Shown one piece after another: positions 23,813 through 36,075 of a stretch of DNA of 64,000 nucleotides. The DNA is from Rutpela maculata (Eukaryota; Arthropoda; Insecta; Coleoptera; Cerambycidae), in NCBI GenBank assembly GCA_936432065.2, contig OW386290.2, forward strand, positions 129,130,677 through 129,194,676, in the 5' to 3' direction. The position numbers were made by a program, and so were the translations under genes. Within the stretch, counting starts at the first letter, position 1. Each line of letters begins with the position of its first letter. The notes below the pieces were generated by a model. The model did not search any database. It saw only the letters and a program-made list of their open reading frames with translations, and had not been told where the DNA came from.

Positions 23813-23995
23813 TAATTTTAGGGTGGAACTAATAGGAAAGGAGATAATTGAGAAAAACCTAGTTTGACCGTCATTTTTTCAACAAGGCGACCGTAGGTGA
23901 AACGATATTTTTGTGGAAAACATTAATTAATAATTATGACCTCCCCTCCCCCCTTCATTATACAAAAAAAAATTCCTCGTAGGAATTATTCATTG
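23813..23995. repeat. Copy of the GTTTTCCA MITE family, next to the hAT MITE
   Basis: TAATTTTAGGGTGGAACTAA, GAGAAAAACC, GATATTTTTGTGGAAAAC and ATTAATTAAT match 45710-45880 in order. The hAT MITE inserted at its left edge. Confidence 0.6.
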
Positions 23996-24786
23996 GTACC
24001 CCAGTTTTTAGGACTACAGACTGTGTTACTGTAATCTCGAAAAATCACATATTTTCTATCAGGTTGCGGAAGCTGCTCTGCATATTGCCTGTATTCTTTA
24101 TAGAGGGAAAAAAAATCCGGTTAAATTCTGATTGTATATGATGAAGAGAAGTTCATATACAGTGTGGAAAGTGGAATAAATTGGAATGAATTTGTAATTT
24201 GGATATATAGTTTTTCTGTAAAATATTCTAACACGTAAATTTTGCTTTTTCAGCAGTAATGTTCTTAGTTCATCTGAACATGGAGCGGTGCAACTGTGGA
24301 AGAACTCATCACCGCTCGTCTGAAGGACATGACAATATTTATTTTATTAAAATTAAATATTTCTTCAACGTAGGATGACTTTTTTCTACTTTCAGTGGGG
24401 TTTAGTTAATTCTGAGATAATCTAGGATCGGAGTCTTGTATAATAGACAAGAAAGGTATAAGTTTGTACGTACTGTGGATTGCTTCAGACTTCTTATGAT
24501 GCACTCGTATCTTTAAACACTTCTTATTATTATTAATTTTCTGATTACTTTTATGAAATTCCTTCTCTATTAGTTTCTTTGATGTGATCGATGTCTTGAT
24601 TAACAGACTTGAAGACCTTATGAGGGTCATATACATTCAGTTGTACACCTAACACACAATAACGTTACAGAGGGTAAACTTAAAGTTGATCACTCAATTA
24701 AGAAAATGCTCAAATAATACCATTTATTGTGTACAGTCCAAAGTGAACAAATAAATGTTGGTAAAGACTATCTAATTATAATATGA
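23996..24786. other. No recognised feature
   Basis: AT-rich; no supported ORF or repeat. Confidence 0.35.
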
Positions 24787-24890
24787 CAATCTGCCTACCA
24801 AACATGGCAAGGGAGGACGCCTCCCTCAGAGAGCGTGTATCTCACACAAAAGATTAACAGTTTCTTAGAAGACTATGCTTGGACTTGAGG
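24787..24890 (+). repeat. Second copy of the 4949-5065 dispersed repeat
   Basis: TCTGCCTACCAAACATGGCA and AGTTTCTTAGAAGA match the first copy in order. Confidence 0.45.
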
Positions 24891-25059
24891 CTGGCGGTAA
24901 TAATATTCACGTAAATTTTGGTTCTCTTGTGGCTAGTTTTATAGTTCCTAAGTCAACTTTCGGCGTACTTTCAAAATTTTCTCCTTTTATGCCACACGTC
25001 ATCAACAATGTGAAAAAACATTATTTTTTCAGTTAAATTTACTGTTTTGAGACAAAATT

Positions 25060-25740
25060 TATTAAAGTTGATTTTTGCCATTTTTCAATTGATATATTCT
25101 AAATGTGCACCATGTCTTGGTAAAAAGCCAGTTGATGATAAAACCCATCCATTGCATTTTGTAACATTTCCAGTGCGATTTGCTTGATTTCGTGGTTGAT
25201 ACATTACTGCATGTCTTCAATGTTGTCCAGTTTTCTTACATAAACCTTACTCTTGAGATATCTTCATAAAAAGAATCGAGTGGAGTAAGGTCTATTGATT
25301 TTGCCGGCTACCCAATTGAAATTTTTACAATTCAGAATAGAATAGGAACTCTGTCTTGTTGATACAAAAGCTTTTAGTCAGGACCGCTTGTATTTAACTG
25401 TTTTGGATATAAAGCCACCAAATGTGGAACGAGATCTTGAAGAAATCTTGGTCGATTAAGATTATTGATGAAAAATATTGGCCGTATTACTTGATCACCA
25501 ATTTTCTCAGCCCACACATTTAATATTGGTGGGCTTTGAGTTTCTCGCATCTAGTGAAGGTTATGGTCAGTCCAATAATGATAGTTCTGCCAACTAACTT
25601 CACCATGTAAAGTGAATGTAGTTGCATCTGCAAAAAGTATCCATTCTAGAAATATTTGATTACGTTAATGAAAGTCCAAAATTTGTTCACAAAATTCATT
25701 TCTTCTATTGTACTATTTCTGAAAACTTCCACGTCTCTTA
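25060..25740 (-). pseudogene. Tc1/mariner-like (IS630) transposase, decayed
   Basis: Read on the minus strand from 25740: ILFADATTFTLHGEVSWQNY (first catalytic Asp in FADATTF), YWTDHNLH, LNVWAEKIGDQVIRPIFF, YQQDRVP (second Asp; family form QQDGAP), GKIN/KSIDLTPLD (third acidic site of the SPDLTPLD box), then a C-terminal helix region ending near FYQDMVHI. The order is that of a common insect Tc1-like transposase. Frameshifts occur before the SPDL box and in the C-terminus, and the N-terminal DNA-binding part is gone. Confidence 0.75.
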
Positions 25741-26984
25741 AGGCACTACATTCCTAAATTGCATGTTCTATTTTCTGAGATTGTGAAATTCGTTTCTGGT
25801 TTTGGTTGTAATCTTTCTATGTTGCGATCTGATTGTGAAAAGTTAAAAGACAATTAGGAATTCTTTGGTGAATTGGTTCGAAGTTTTTAATTTCTTACAG
25901 GTGTTTATTAGATGGGTTATGGATGATTTATGGACTGTTGCAACTGTAAATAGGTTGTGTATATCTGTTATTTTTTCAAAAAACTTCCAAAGAACTTTAC
26001 AGACCATAATTAAGAAAATACACTCCTTTAAATAAATAACGTTATCAATTTGATATATTTTACATACCACCGTATCCTTAGTTTTGTAGCCATCCTACCT
26101 ACATCCAAAATTGTAAAATAATTATAATGTAAAAATTATGCATTTGAATTTAAGCCTCGTTGCATACTTTTTATAATGGAGTATTGTAAATTGTATCTTG
26201 TATCAGACTGAAAAAAAGTGTTGAGAAAAATAATATGAAAAAAGAAAATGAAAAAAATACTTATGGAAATATGTTTGTAACTATATAGGTATAAACAACC
26301 ACCCACTACGCTGCTTTGAAAAAAAATCATCTGAAAAACCATTTTTGGAGAGTCTACTAAAGGATTATTGTACAAGTGAAAAAAAAAACAGACTTTATAC
26401 TAGTGACATAGACTTTATACATACTGTATTATAAATCATTAAAAAGTATTATGACTTACATAGTTTACATTATGTTCCTTTGTGGTTTATATTCATCGTC
26501 AAACGTTATATTATGTTATTAAATTTGTTAATAAGATTTTTTCAATTAATTACCTACCATCTAAGGAATAAATTTTATTGTATACATTAAGATTAAAGTT
26601 ATGCATTTCTCTCCTTATATTTTACATTTATTTGTACATATTTTGTATATACTGTTGATATACTGAAGTTTTATTTATAATAATAAATTGTTTTACATAC
26701 TTTTGCCTTTTATTTATAGTTCTCAATTTTTTTTTAATTCCAGGGATCGAAATATGTATAATTTTTGAATCTGTAATTTTTTATTATTAAGTTGTTAAGT
26801 TAAAGGAATGAAACATATTTTGTGTTTTTTAATTCTAAATGAAATTAAGTTTCCAACATTTTCCACTCTTGACTTCCCGAATTTGTCATAAATTATTTTA
26901 TATTCTTTAAAGGTATTTAAATATTCAAATAAAATAAAGACAAGAAAAAAATTACCACGAAAAAGTGCATAAAATAGGGGAATC
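25741..26984. other. No recognised feature
   Basis: Very AT-rich. Short minus-strand frames at 25843-26070 and 26136-26375 show no motif. Confidence 0.35.
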
Positions 26985-27577
26985 CCAGATAGACACTATA
27001 TATATAATGATCTATCAAAAACATTTAATAGAGTTAACCATAAAGTATTAATAACGAAATTACAGGGTTTCTCTATAGAAGACGACTTACTGCAGTTTTT
27101 ATTATTGTATCTCACTAATCGACCACATTTTGTCAAATTTAGTGACTGTTATTCATATACCTTTATACCAACATCTGGGGTACCACAGGGTTCGATATTA
27201 TGGCCCTTGCTTTTTGTAATGTTTGTCAATGATATCCACTAATATTAAGCACTCGAGATTTTTATTATATGCATTATTATAAAATGGTTTCTCCAAATTA
27301 ACACCCTAAAAGACGCTGAAAGGTTACAGAGTGACCTTGAGGCCATTTCTACGTTCTGTAAAGCCAATGATCTAGCCTTGAAGCTCAATCAAAATGCGAG
27401 ATTATATCCTATACGAAAAAGAAAGATCGTATCATAGTGACATGTTATCAATTATAAATTGAGAGACTAAATGAAATTAAAGATCTTGGCGTCTTGTTCA
27501 CCAATCATTTTTATTTAACAATAACATAATAGCTCTGACTTCTGAATGCTATAGGAAATTAGGATTTATTTTTAGAC
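26985..27577 (+). pseudogene. Non-LTR reverse transcriptase, decayed
   Basis: Plus strand: DLSKTFNRVNHKVLITKL (motif of catalytic A box, normally D.sKAFD.V.H), LLLYLTNRPHFVKF, TSGVPQGSILWPLLFVMF and VNDIH (27165-27240), later TLKDAERLQSDLEAISTFC and an IKDLGVLF box near 27480. The YADD box is lost to frameshift near 27270. Jockey/CR1-type is likely. A perfect hairpin follows directly. Confidence 0.8.
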
Positions 27578-27616
27578 CGAGTAAAGATTTTAGTTTATAA
27601 CTAAAATCTTTACTCG
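27578..27616. repeat. Perfect 18-bp hairpin with 3-base loop
   Basis: CGAGTAAAGATTTTAGTT, loop TAT, then its exact complement. It may mark an inversion junction or a recent palindrome. Confidence 0.8.
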
Positions 27617-27956
27617 CATTAAGTTGTTAAATTGCAGGGGCGGCTGGTGAAATTTCAATAATTTTTTTCTCGTCTCTGGCGCATGGGACCCATACGAAAT
27701 ATGGGAACTAACATCTAGAGGAACACTCCTCTAACGACCCGTAAAAAATTTTGAAAAAGCAATTTGCAAAAAAATTTTTCAAAATTCGATTGACAGGAAC
27801 TCCTGTTGAAAATTTTTTTTTTTTGTCATATAAATTTTACTTTTCATAAAAGTACAACAATAGGTTTTGGAGTTTATGAAAATATTTTCATTATTAACTG
27901 AAATACAATGAACTGAAATTTTGTAATTTACAATTTAACAAATTATATATATATTT
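27617..27956. other. No gene; hAT-like start CAGGGGCGGCTGG at about 27636
   Basis: GCAGGGGCGGCTGGTGAAAT resembles a common insect hAT MITE terminus, but no partner end was found. Confidence 0.3.
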
Positions 27957-28255
27957 CGGTGCTATTACCAGTTCAGTCGATAAAATTATCGACCCTGTTT
28001 AACCCATTTTATCTACTCATCTATAGAAACCCCATTACGAGTTTATGGCATCGGTAAAAATAACTCTTTTTACATATTATTTTGAGCTAAGTTCACTCCA
28101 TTATTATCGAGTAGATATAAATTAATCACTCTCGGTGGAATTTATCGATGTTCGTTCTGTAATTGACTTTTAGGACAAACTCGATAAAAAAAATTATCTA
28201 CATTAAAGTTATCGATGGTCAATATTTTTAGCAATGGATATTGGTAATAGCACTG
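27957..28255. mobile_element. MITE, 299 bp, ends CGGTGCTATTACCA / TGGTAATAGCACTG
   Basis: The 14-bp ends match at 13 of 14 positions (inverted). Internal words TATCGA and TTATCGAT recur several times. The superfamily is unclear. Confidence 0.65.
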
Positions 28256-28758
28256 AATGACTGTTATTTCTGTAAAATTTGTAGTTTATTTTTATAGTAA
28301 TTTGTAATTAATAATTTAATTTTAACCTTTTTTGTAAATTATTAATGATATTATTTGATACTTTATTAAACATTCAAATACTTTCTACATTTTTAAATAA
28401 ATAGCTATATTAGTCTAAGACCTACTTTCAACTATACAGTCTATAAGTAAGTACTAGTAAACAAGGCTAGTGGTCGAGTGAGTTACAAATCATTCCGGTT
28501 TTTTTCTCTGTTAAAATAATTGGGATGTATAAAAATATTGTTCAAAGTTGTAACATTTGGACGTCCCTCAGCTGCCCGTCAGGTGTACTTTTAAACAAAA
28601 ACGAACGTCCATCAGTTGACCTGTATGTCCGTCGAGGACGTCCTGATATCCATAGGACAATGCTGTGTTATTAATAAAGTTATTAAGAAAAAACACCCGA
28701 CCTGCGCAGCACTTTATATAAGAGTCTACAGACGATTAAACCAACCAACCGACCTCCT

Positions 28759-28901
28759 TGGTACACTTTGAATATTGCCATGTGAACTCGTAAAAGTGAG
28801 CTGGTCTACTGGAGCCAACATTGTCGATACACTTTAAAGACGCTGGAATTCCAGCAGACCAGTTCACTTTTACGAGAGTTGTTATGGCAAAAGTGTACCG
28901 A
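28759..28901. repeat. Inverted repeat with 26-bp inner arms
   Basis: CTCGTAAAAGTGAGCTGGTC (28787) is inverted at 28851-28876 with 3 differences. Outer words GGTACACTT extend the symmetry to 28759 and 28901. It is a small MITE or hairpin. Confidence 0.6.
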
Positions 28902-29054
28902 GAAGGAAATGTATACGTCTCTTATATGTTCCTTTCCAACTATATCAACATTTTACAGGATTATTTATAGGAAAATAGGAATGGAAAGAGATAGATATTA
29001 TATCTTTCCACTCCTATAGTAATGCCGCTGCCCTTTATTGTAGCCGCTGGCCAC

Positions 29055-29403
29055 CAGGGCCGGATTATCCATAACGCTATAGCCTGAAGGGGCACATGCT
29101 AGGCATGAGAGGCGTCGCGAGTTCTTTGCGTTCTGCTTATTAAAAAAAAAATTTAGTTTTTGAGAAAAATAATTTCGGTTGGTTTTAAAATTTTTTTTTA
29201 GAATTTCTCCCCCCACTCATCAATTTTGAAACTGGGACAAATATTTTTTTTTCATATATCTCTGCCCCCCGCTCGTCAATTTTGAATCTGGAAAAATATT
29301 TTTTTCAGATTTCACCTTCCCAATTAATGTTCTTCCAATTATGAATAAGAGGGCGCAAATACAGGATTAGCCTAGGGGCGCGCCAATCCTTAATCCGGCC
29401 CTG
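29055..29403. mobile_element. hAT-type MITE, ends CAGGGCCGGATTA
   Basis: The left end CAGGGCCGGATTATCC and right end (inverted) CAGGGCCGGATTAAGG bound 349 bp, a frequent insect hAT-MITE terminus. The core has two copies of a CTCCCCCC..CTCGTCAATTTTGAA unit related to the tandem repeat at 47540-47932. The flanks GCCGCTGG and GTCAGTGG may be a decayed 8-bp duplication. Confidence 0.65.
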
Positions 29404-29439
29404 GTCAGTGGCCACCTTTGTCAAAGTCCAAATGATTGA

Positions 29440-30020
29440 TAATCTATTGGTTTTTTTAATAAAAAAAAAAAGAAGAAAACAAGCTAAAAACGTACTCTTC
29501 GCCTATTCACTGAACTTTTTATATAATTGTTACACATTCTATACCCCATTTGGGTTTCGAACCCGGGACCCTTGGATTCCGAGTCAAAAGCGTAAGAACT
29601 ACACCACCATTTAACACATAAAAAAACGTACATTTTTACATTATAAGAGACGAGCTAAAATTATATTACATTATGAAATGTATATTTGTAAAACATATAA
29701 ATATTAAAATGAAATATCATTTCACCATATTTCAATTACAAAAACATAAAAAATAAAAAAAAAAAAATTTCAAATTTAAATCGTTATTAACATTTTTATT
29801 TACTGATCGATTTTGTTCTTCCTCTAGCTAACACTAACTTACTGTCCAAATTTCAGTACAATCGGATTTTTCTTCAGACAGATATTTTGAAAGTTGTTCA
29901 AAATTCGTTCACTAACACAATGATATGAAAATTTTTTGTCTGCGAGCCATATTTACGGTTTTAGAAATGTGCCGATCAAATGCAATATACTCTTCGTTTT
30001 CGTATTTGCGAAGAGTATAA
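29440..30020 (-). repeat. Dispersed tRNA-like repeat, copy 1 (empty site)
   Basis: In minus orientation: TTTGATCGGCACATTT, GTGTTAGTGAACGAATT, TCCGATTGTACTGAAATTTG, then a tRNA-like block (29553-29615) with an A-box-like GGTGTAGTTCTTACG and a perfect B box GGTTCGAAACC, then CAATTATATAAAAAG and GGCGAAGAGTACG. The same modules in the same order occur at 60650-63095 on the plus strand. Here the LINE and SINE insertions of copy 2 are absent. Confidence 0.7.
29553..29615 (-). other. tRNA-like block with pol III A/B-box words
   Basis: The minus strand has GGTGGTGTAGTTCTTACGC and CCCGGGTTCGAAACCC, spaced as in a tRNA, with an anticodon-arm-like ACTCGGAATCCAA. The acceptor stem does not pair well, so it is a relic or SINE promoter rather than a functional tRNA. 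Confidence 0.45.
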
Positions 30021-30089
30021 TAGCACTTCATAAATGAAACAAATTATAAAAACAATTCCCAGAATGATACAATAACTAATAATCGACAC

Positions 30090-30363
30090 ACAAAAAAAAA
30101 ATTCTGAACTGATGACCAGACATATCATTTTATATGTATTTTAGTGCGCTGAATCCAAATCTGATGATAAAAAAGCTCTAAGTCTTCAAGATTTTTTCCT
30201 ACTGTCAATTTATTCCTCAAATATCTCATTATTTGAGCAATAAATTGACGATAGGAAAATTTTTTGGTGATTTAGAGACTTTTTTATCATCAAATTTGGA
30301 TTCATCGCACCAAAATACATATAAAATGATATGTCTGGTCATCAGTTCAGAATAATTTTTTTG
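30090..30363. mobile_element. Large hairpin element (GCTGAATCCAAATCTG family), copy 1
   Basis: The arms 30101-30226 and 30228-30353 are near-complete inverted copies with almost no loop (ATTCTGAACTGATGACCAGA at the outer ends). Each arm contains GTGCGCTGAATCCAAATCTG or its variant. Confidence 0.75.
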
Positions 30364-30429
30364 TATGCCGGTGCCCCGTCACATGCAAAAAAAAATCTAA
30401 ATTTGTTATGAATATGTTATTTGTTATGA

Positions 30430-31310
30430 CGAAAAATATAATTTTATAGTACATATTTTGGTGTGCTGAATCCAAATCTGATGATAAAAAAAGCTTTAAC
30501 GGCCGCTTGCACCGTATTGTTTAATAGAGGATTAAACTTAAACCTCTGTTAAATTTAAAATTTGCTTTGCACCGTTCTTTAATCCTTGATTAAATTAGCT
30601 TAAACTTGCGTTAACTTAAACCCCCAAAGTTGGCCGCTTAAAGGGCGATTAAATTTAATCGCAATTCCTGCGCAGTCGTCGATGTTGTGCATAACCTCAA
30701 TTTATAATATATTTTCATTTTTTATTTTTATTAACAAATATTTGCCTTTTCTTGAGACGTTACGTTATTTGATTGTTTATTTTCTAATCATTCTTGCATT
30801 TTGTGGCCATATTATAAGCAAAAGTTTTTAAACTAATGAAAAATTATCGGATCTTGATCTTTTATTTTTATTATGGTTTTCCATATTTATAAAGATCTTG
30901 TAAACAGATAGCTAGTAGTAAAAATGTACACACACAGATTCACATTTTTTCTGAAAAGAACAAATATTTGACAATAGTTGACAGAAATAAGGTTATAATT
31001 TTGAAAGAGAAGTTAGCAGAATACCAAATTCTCTAAAATCACAAGTTAACTATCAGCTTAAGTAAACCACAAACAATAAAGCACGGTGCAACAAGACGCA
31101 AGTTAAACCTGGTTTAAAAGTAAACCTCGATTAGTTATTCATCGCTTAAAATGAAAACGGTGCAAATGGCTGTAAGTCATCAACACTTTTTCCTACTGTC
31201 AATTTATTCCTCAAATAATGGGATATTTGACAAAATGATAGTATGAAAAAATCTTGATGACTTGGAGCCTTTTATCATCACATTTTGATTTTTTTTTGTG
31301 TATGCCGGTG
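30430..31310. mobile_element. Hairpin element copy 2, split by a Harbinger-like MITE
   Basis: Left piece 30430-30499 holds TGTGCTGAATCCAAATCTGA; right piece 31173-31310 holds TTTTTCCTACTGTCAATTTA and ends TGTATGCCGGTGC like copy 1. The 673-bp insertion lies exactly between. Confidence 0.65.
30497..31175. mobile_element. PIF/Harbinger-like MITE, TAA target duplication
   Basis: The body 30500-31172 begins CGGCCGCTTGCACCG and its other end inverted reads CAGCCATTTGCACCG. TAA flanks both sides (30497-30499, 31173-31175). Taking it out joins the hairpin family sequence correctly. No ORF. Confidence 0.7.
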
Positions 31311-31658
31311 CTGTGGCTCTGATTTTAAGAGGCACCATTCATCCCCTAATGTCTCCAATATCTATTTCAAATAGAAGTTTTTGTGCAATCGTAATTAAAT
31401 ATTTGGAGCTCGCTTCCTGTATTTTGTCAGGGTAAAATAATGTAAATGAAGTAAAATAATGACCATAATATTAATTTGATGAAAAAAATGACTTTTATTG
31501 ACTGACAAAAAAAATAATGACTTTTAATGACTTTAATGACTTCACTGAGATCCCTGCTAGTCTTAATCCCTGGAGTTTTCGTTTGGAAGACCTAAACAAC
31601 TGTTAATCGGGATCTCATGATTCCCTAAGTTTGATACTCAGTTTTCTGGTCGCCTTAC

Positions 31659-31880
31659 AGGAGTTTGATAGGGATTTTTTTTATGCAATTTCTCCAGAAA
31701 TCCTTTAAGTGCAGAGACCATTATTAGTATGTAAATAATATATACAAATCACGCCAAATTCCAATCCCGTTGGAGAGAAATCTTCGATAGGGATTTTTTT
31801 TTATGCAAAAATCGCAATAATCCAAAGACGTAAAAGCCCTTATTGTCAGTGAATAATTCAAATCACGTCTTGAGAGAGCG
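31659..31880 (+). repeat. Tandem dimer, ~129-bp period
   Basis: GATAGGGATTTTTTTTATGC starts each unit (31659 and 31788) and TCAAATCACG-type words end each. Confidence 0.5.
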
Positions 31881-32548
31881 TCGTTAATGATCTGAGGTAG
31901 TGCAGTCTTGACCCATTACTCGTCTATCGAAGCATATCTTATTTCGAACCCGCTTGGGAGTGGAAGAACACGACTGGCGCCCTTCAAAATATAAATTGGT
32001 GTCGCGTCAATTTGACGCCTGGTAGTGTGTTCTACAAGAACACTGTCCCGTGAATGATTGGTAAATAATCCAATTATGGAACAGGAGGGTAAGCAAACAA
32101 TAAAATTATATTTAAAATAATATTTTCTATTCTTTGAGCTGTTAACCCATCTAGACCGAATGATCTTTTATTTTTTAGGTCTCTAACAACTAACTTTGTT
32201 AAAAAACAGAATTTTGGTTGTTTTCAGATATTGTAGGTGGTAAGTGAGTAATTACATTACTCAGAGCAGCTGTGAATTTCATTTCATTTTTACAAAGTTT
32301 AGAAATTAGACGAGGTCAACAAGTGCAGTGACTTTTAATGATACCAATCTGCCATGACACTTTTCACCAAACTTTCTAACATAAAATAGGTAAATTGAGG
32401 GAAAAAATCAATTACCAAAGAGCACTCGCAGGGCCGTTCCTGGGTCTTTTGCCGCCCCGTGCAAAAAGCCGCCCCATAAATTATGGAATATATTTTTTTA
32501 AAATAATTTTTTGTGTGTAAATAGTAGTATATATTTTAAATATTGTCT

Positions 32549-32966
32549 ATATGTGAGGCGGAAAGCAAAAAGGGACCTCTTGTCGGCGATGTCAATTTTT
32601 CAGTACAGTCGAATTAGTGGTTTAGGTCAAAATAATCGATTTTCGGATTTTTGCGATTTATTACCTTTACAAGTTGTAATCGATTACAAAACCGATATAA
32701 TTGGATGAGACACTTAAAATAATCGATAAAGCAGTCGATGTTCAGCCCTGGAAAAGGTACCTCTTGTCGCTTATGGAGAAATAACATGGGACTGACAAGA
32801 GGTCTCTTTTCATAAACGCACTAGTAACTTAAACAAAAAAAAACATAGAGATGATATGATTTTTGCACCAAATTGTTCGGAATTAAAGCTTAATTCATTT
32901 AATATCAATAACTAAAAACTGGAATTTGCCGACAAGAGGTCCCTTTTTGCTTTCCGCCTCACATAT
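32549..32966. mobile_element. MITE with ~38-bp inverted ends inside the hAT copy
   Basis: ATATGTGAGGCGGAAAGCAA (32549) continues into AAAGGGACCTCTTGTCGG and is exactly inverted at 32929-32966. The core is non-coding with a GACAAGAGGT word repeated. Confidence 0.75.
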
Positions 32967-33479
32967 GTTATTTGCCATTTTATTAACTCTTCTACTTTTC
33001 TCTTTGGGAATTCCTTCCACATGTATTTTTACTTCTAATTGACGTCCGAGGAATCTACAAAATAATACAATTAGCCGGTATCTTACTGGGAAAATTATTA
33101 AATTGAGTGTAAATACCATAATGGAACTTTTAACTATGTGTATCAAAATAACTTATTCTCAGTTAGAAAATGATTTCTATCAGCAGTATTTCGGTATGGC
33201 AATGGGCTCTCCGTTGTCACCAATTTTAAGCAATATGTTTATGCAGGATTTTGAGACAAGATATTTTCAAAATTGTACATACAAACTGGTTATCTGGTGG
33301 AGATATGCAGACGATATCTTTGCAATTTGGCCTCACGGTATGAAGTTACTAGATAATTTTTTTGAAAATTTAAATAACAAATAACCTTCTATTAAATTTA
33401 CTTTTGAAAAGGAAACTAGAAATGAATTACCATTTCTAGCTGTTTTAATTAAAAGAGTAAATGGTATAATTGAAACAAG

Positions 33480-35957
33480 TGTAACACCCTGTACCTAGGT
33501 CGTGTATTTACAAATTAATTTCCTAAATTTAAAATAGATTTTACGTATTTTAGAATTTTGAAACAATGCAATCAAAATTAAATATTTTACGATAACAATT
33601 AAATCAATTTCATGCATAATGTACTTAAGTACAGAAATATTATTTTCTATATATTGTATTCAGTTTTAACAGGGTTTATTTCGACGCAAAAGTTGAGGTT
33701 CTCACAAACGTATCGGCTAAAAGAATGTGTTACATAAACAGAAAGATCATCAACGTAAACGATAGAAAGCCATATTCATTAAAGACTTAAGTTCTAAATT
33801 TCTTATTAATGGGTAATTTAGATAACCGAAGGGTTAGCCGAGCGTTAGGTGCATACATGACAAATATTGCGTAGATCGCGAAGCTCGCTTGGTTTACTGT
33901 CCTTCTCACCCTTTCAGTTTGAGAATTTTTGTCTCTATTTTAAAATCCTATATAAGCGCGGTTCCGGGGAAAGAAATTGGTCTTTTATTGACCTGCTCTT
34001 CGAGAGTACACTTGCTGGCAGTATTAATTACTCCGGTATCTGCTTTTGTTTGAGTTCAGCCGTGCGGCCACCCCCAAAGGTGGTACGTAGTGCGACCATC
34101 GTCAGATGGTACGTAGTGCGGGCTATCCGTGGATAGTTTCGTAGTGCGAGTCATCCTATATGATTTCGTATTTATACAGATTTTCTTAGGAATCTGTGAA
34201 AGCTGAACGACGAAGCAGGGACCGTTGAAATAAAAAGGTTTACTGGCTTTTTCAATCTCCGCACAGAGCGACGAGTGTTTTGAGTGGGTAATTCATTGTC
34301 TGTCCGAGTGTAACCCTCTGGGGTTGCTCTTGGATAGACCGTGAGGTGCCTACCGTGGATCACTCGCCCGTCCTACGGGAGAAGGCAAATGTTAGTTAAC
34401 TTCGTTAGCACTGTGTACTTTCAAGTTCGTTCTTAAGATGGGCGACGCACACGACGCCGACGCTACTATGGGAGCTGGGGGAGATTTAACTGGAGACCTC
34501 ACAGTATATCAAACAATAAGTATAAAAAATTATTTAATCATATGCGAGACGTTGTCATTTTTGGTTTGTCCATTAACTTTAATATGAAATTAAACTCGAA
34601 TTTTTATTTTTCTAAATTTACTAAATTTAACTTAATGACAACGTTAATCGTTTTTCTTCTCCTAATTAAAATTTACGACTCTATAATCTGCGAAGTCAAC
34701 TCAAAAGTAATTTGTGTTTAGGTTTTCATTGTGGTACTTTGATAATAGTTTATTTATTTAAAAGTATGCATTTTCAGTATTCAAATTGATTAACTCACGA
34801 TTGTGATTTGCAACTATTTTAGTAATTTAATTAATGGAAAGTTTCGTTGGGTTTTTAAAATGTTATTACAATGATTGTTGTTTTAATATTCCGCTCAGCT
34901 ATGTAAATAATATTTAGTACAGTCGCGAATGGTCTATTGCAGACTTTGCAATTATTAGTCTTCAGCATTTGCTTTTAAGGATTCATAATTGCCATCTCTG
35001 CATTTATACCTCACCAAGTTATCATTTACATATGATAAGATTTGAACACAGCTCTTTTTTTTATCACTTTTAATTTTGAAAGGCAAGCACAAGATTTTGT
35101 TGGTTGTCACTTCATCTAGATACAAATAACAACGATACAACGAAATGGGACCAATTTTGGTCTCGGCCAAGTGCAATTGTAAGTAGCCAAAACAACAACA
35201 ACAACACTACGCTTCGAAACATCGCTATCTACGACAGTTGTGGCAATTTGATAGGGTTTTGTTGATTGCTTTTTATCACCATATTATTATCATGATTGGG
35301 AAATTTCCCGAGCTGTGTCAAATTTTACGTATGACGACGACCATTATAAATACTTCAGGAAAATGACTATTGTCATTGTAAACAATTTATTTTATTGTTT
35401 GCAGAGCTGACCTGATTATTCGACGGATTAATGTGACAATTGTCCCAACGAATGCTTTCCTTCTTTTCATGTAAACTGTGGCAATTGCCCCAACAATTAT
35501 ATAATACAATGTTTCAAATGAGTATGACAATTGTCTAAAATAAACGTATTAAAACGTTTTCTGTGTTTTCCTTCAATATTCTACTTTTCAGGAATAAGTG
35601 AGATTAAATAAATAAATATAATTCTTTAGACAAAATAAATCAATTACAGATGCAATTTGTAATTACAGTGAAATCAGTATTAAATAGAGTACAGTCAAAT
35701 AAAAAGGTACCAAAATAAAATCAACTAATAAATGAGTGTTGTTAAAATTAAAATAAATAAATTTGATCAGTAAATAGAAACAAGTAATATCAAACTTTAT
35801 AAAAAGAATCTATGGTTAAACAAAAATACAGTCACAACGTAAATTTGGGTCCTAACTTTAAAAATCTAGAAGATCACGTAAATGGCCAACTTTGTATATT
35901 TTTCTGTCTCACTCAAAAGAGAGAGATAAATATACGACTGGGGTATGGGGTGTTTCA
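33480..35957 (+). repeat. 5' LTR, 2,478 bp
   Basis: It starts TGTAACACCC and ends GTTTCA. A TATA box (TATATAAG) lies at 33949-33956, so U3 is about 0.5 kb and the transcribed R-U5 part about 2 kb. An array of small hairpins follows at 34066-34165. Around 34438 an unusually GC-rich frame starts MGDAHDADATMGAGGDLTGD and could be a leader exon spliced to gag; the splice phase could not be confirmed. Confidence 0.85.
34066..34165 (+). promoter_or_regulatory. Array of small stem-loops separated by TACGTAGTGCG, downstream of the LTR TATA box
   Basis: Three copies of the linker TACGTAGTGCG (34084, 34110; TTCGTAGTGCG at 34138) alternate with different short inverted repeats: CCACC/GGTGG, ACCATC/GATGGT, CTATCC/GGATAG, then TCAT/ATGA. 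The stems differ in sequence while the linker is kept, which suggests selection for structure in the RNA leader (packaging, dimerisation or translation signal). The 3' LTR copy is at 38928-39027 with one change in linker 2. Confidence 0.55.
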
Positions 35958-35980
35958 CTGGTGCCGTGACCAGGATATAG
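35958..35980 (+). promoter_or_regulatory. Primer-binding-site-like sequence
   Basis: TGGTGCCGTGACCAGG follows the 5' LTR by one base. The TGG start is usual for a tRNA 3' CCA complement. The priming tRNA was not identified. Confidence 0.5.
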
Positions 35981-36075
35981 AGTCGTAAATTGATATTATT
36001 TTTGTGTTTCTTTAATTTCTGATACTGCGTGTGTTTTATCAAACAGGTACCGGCGAGTCCCTTGGAGACAACAGC

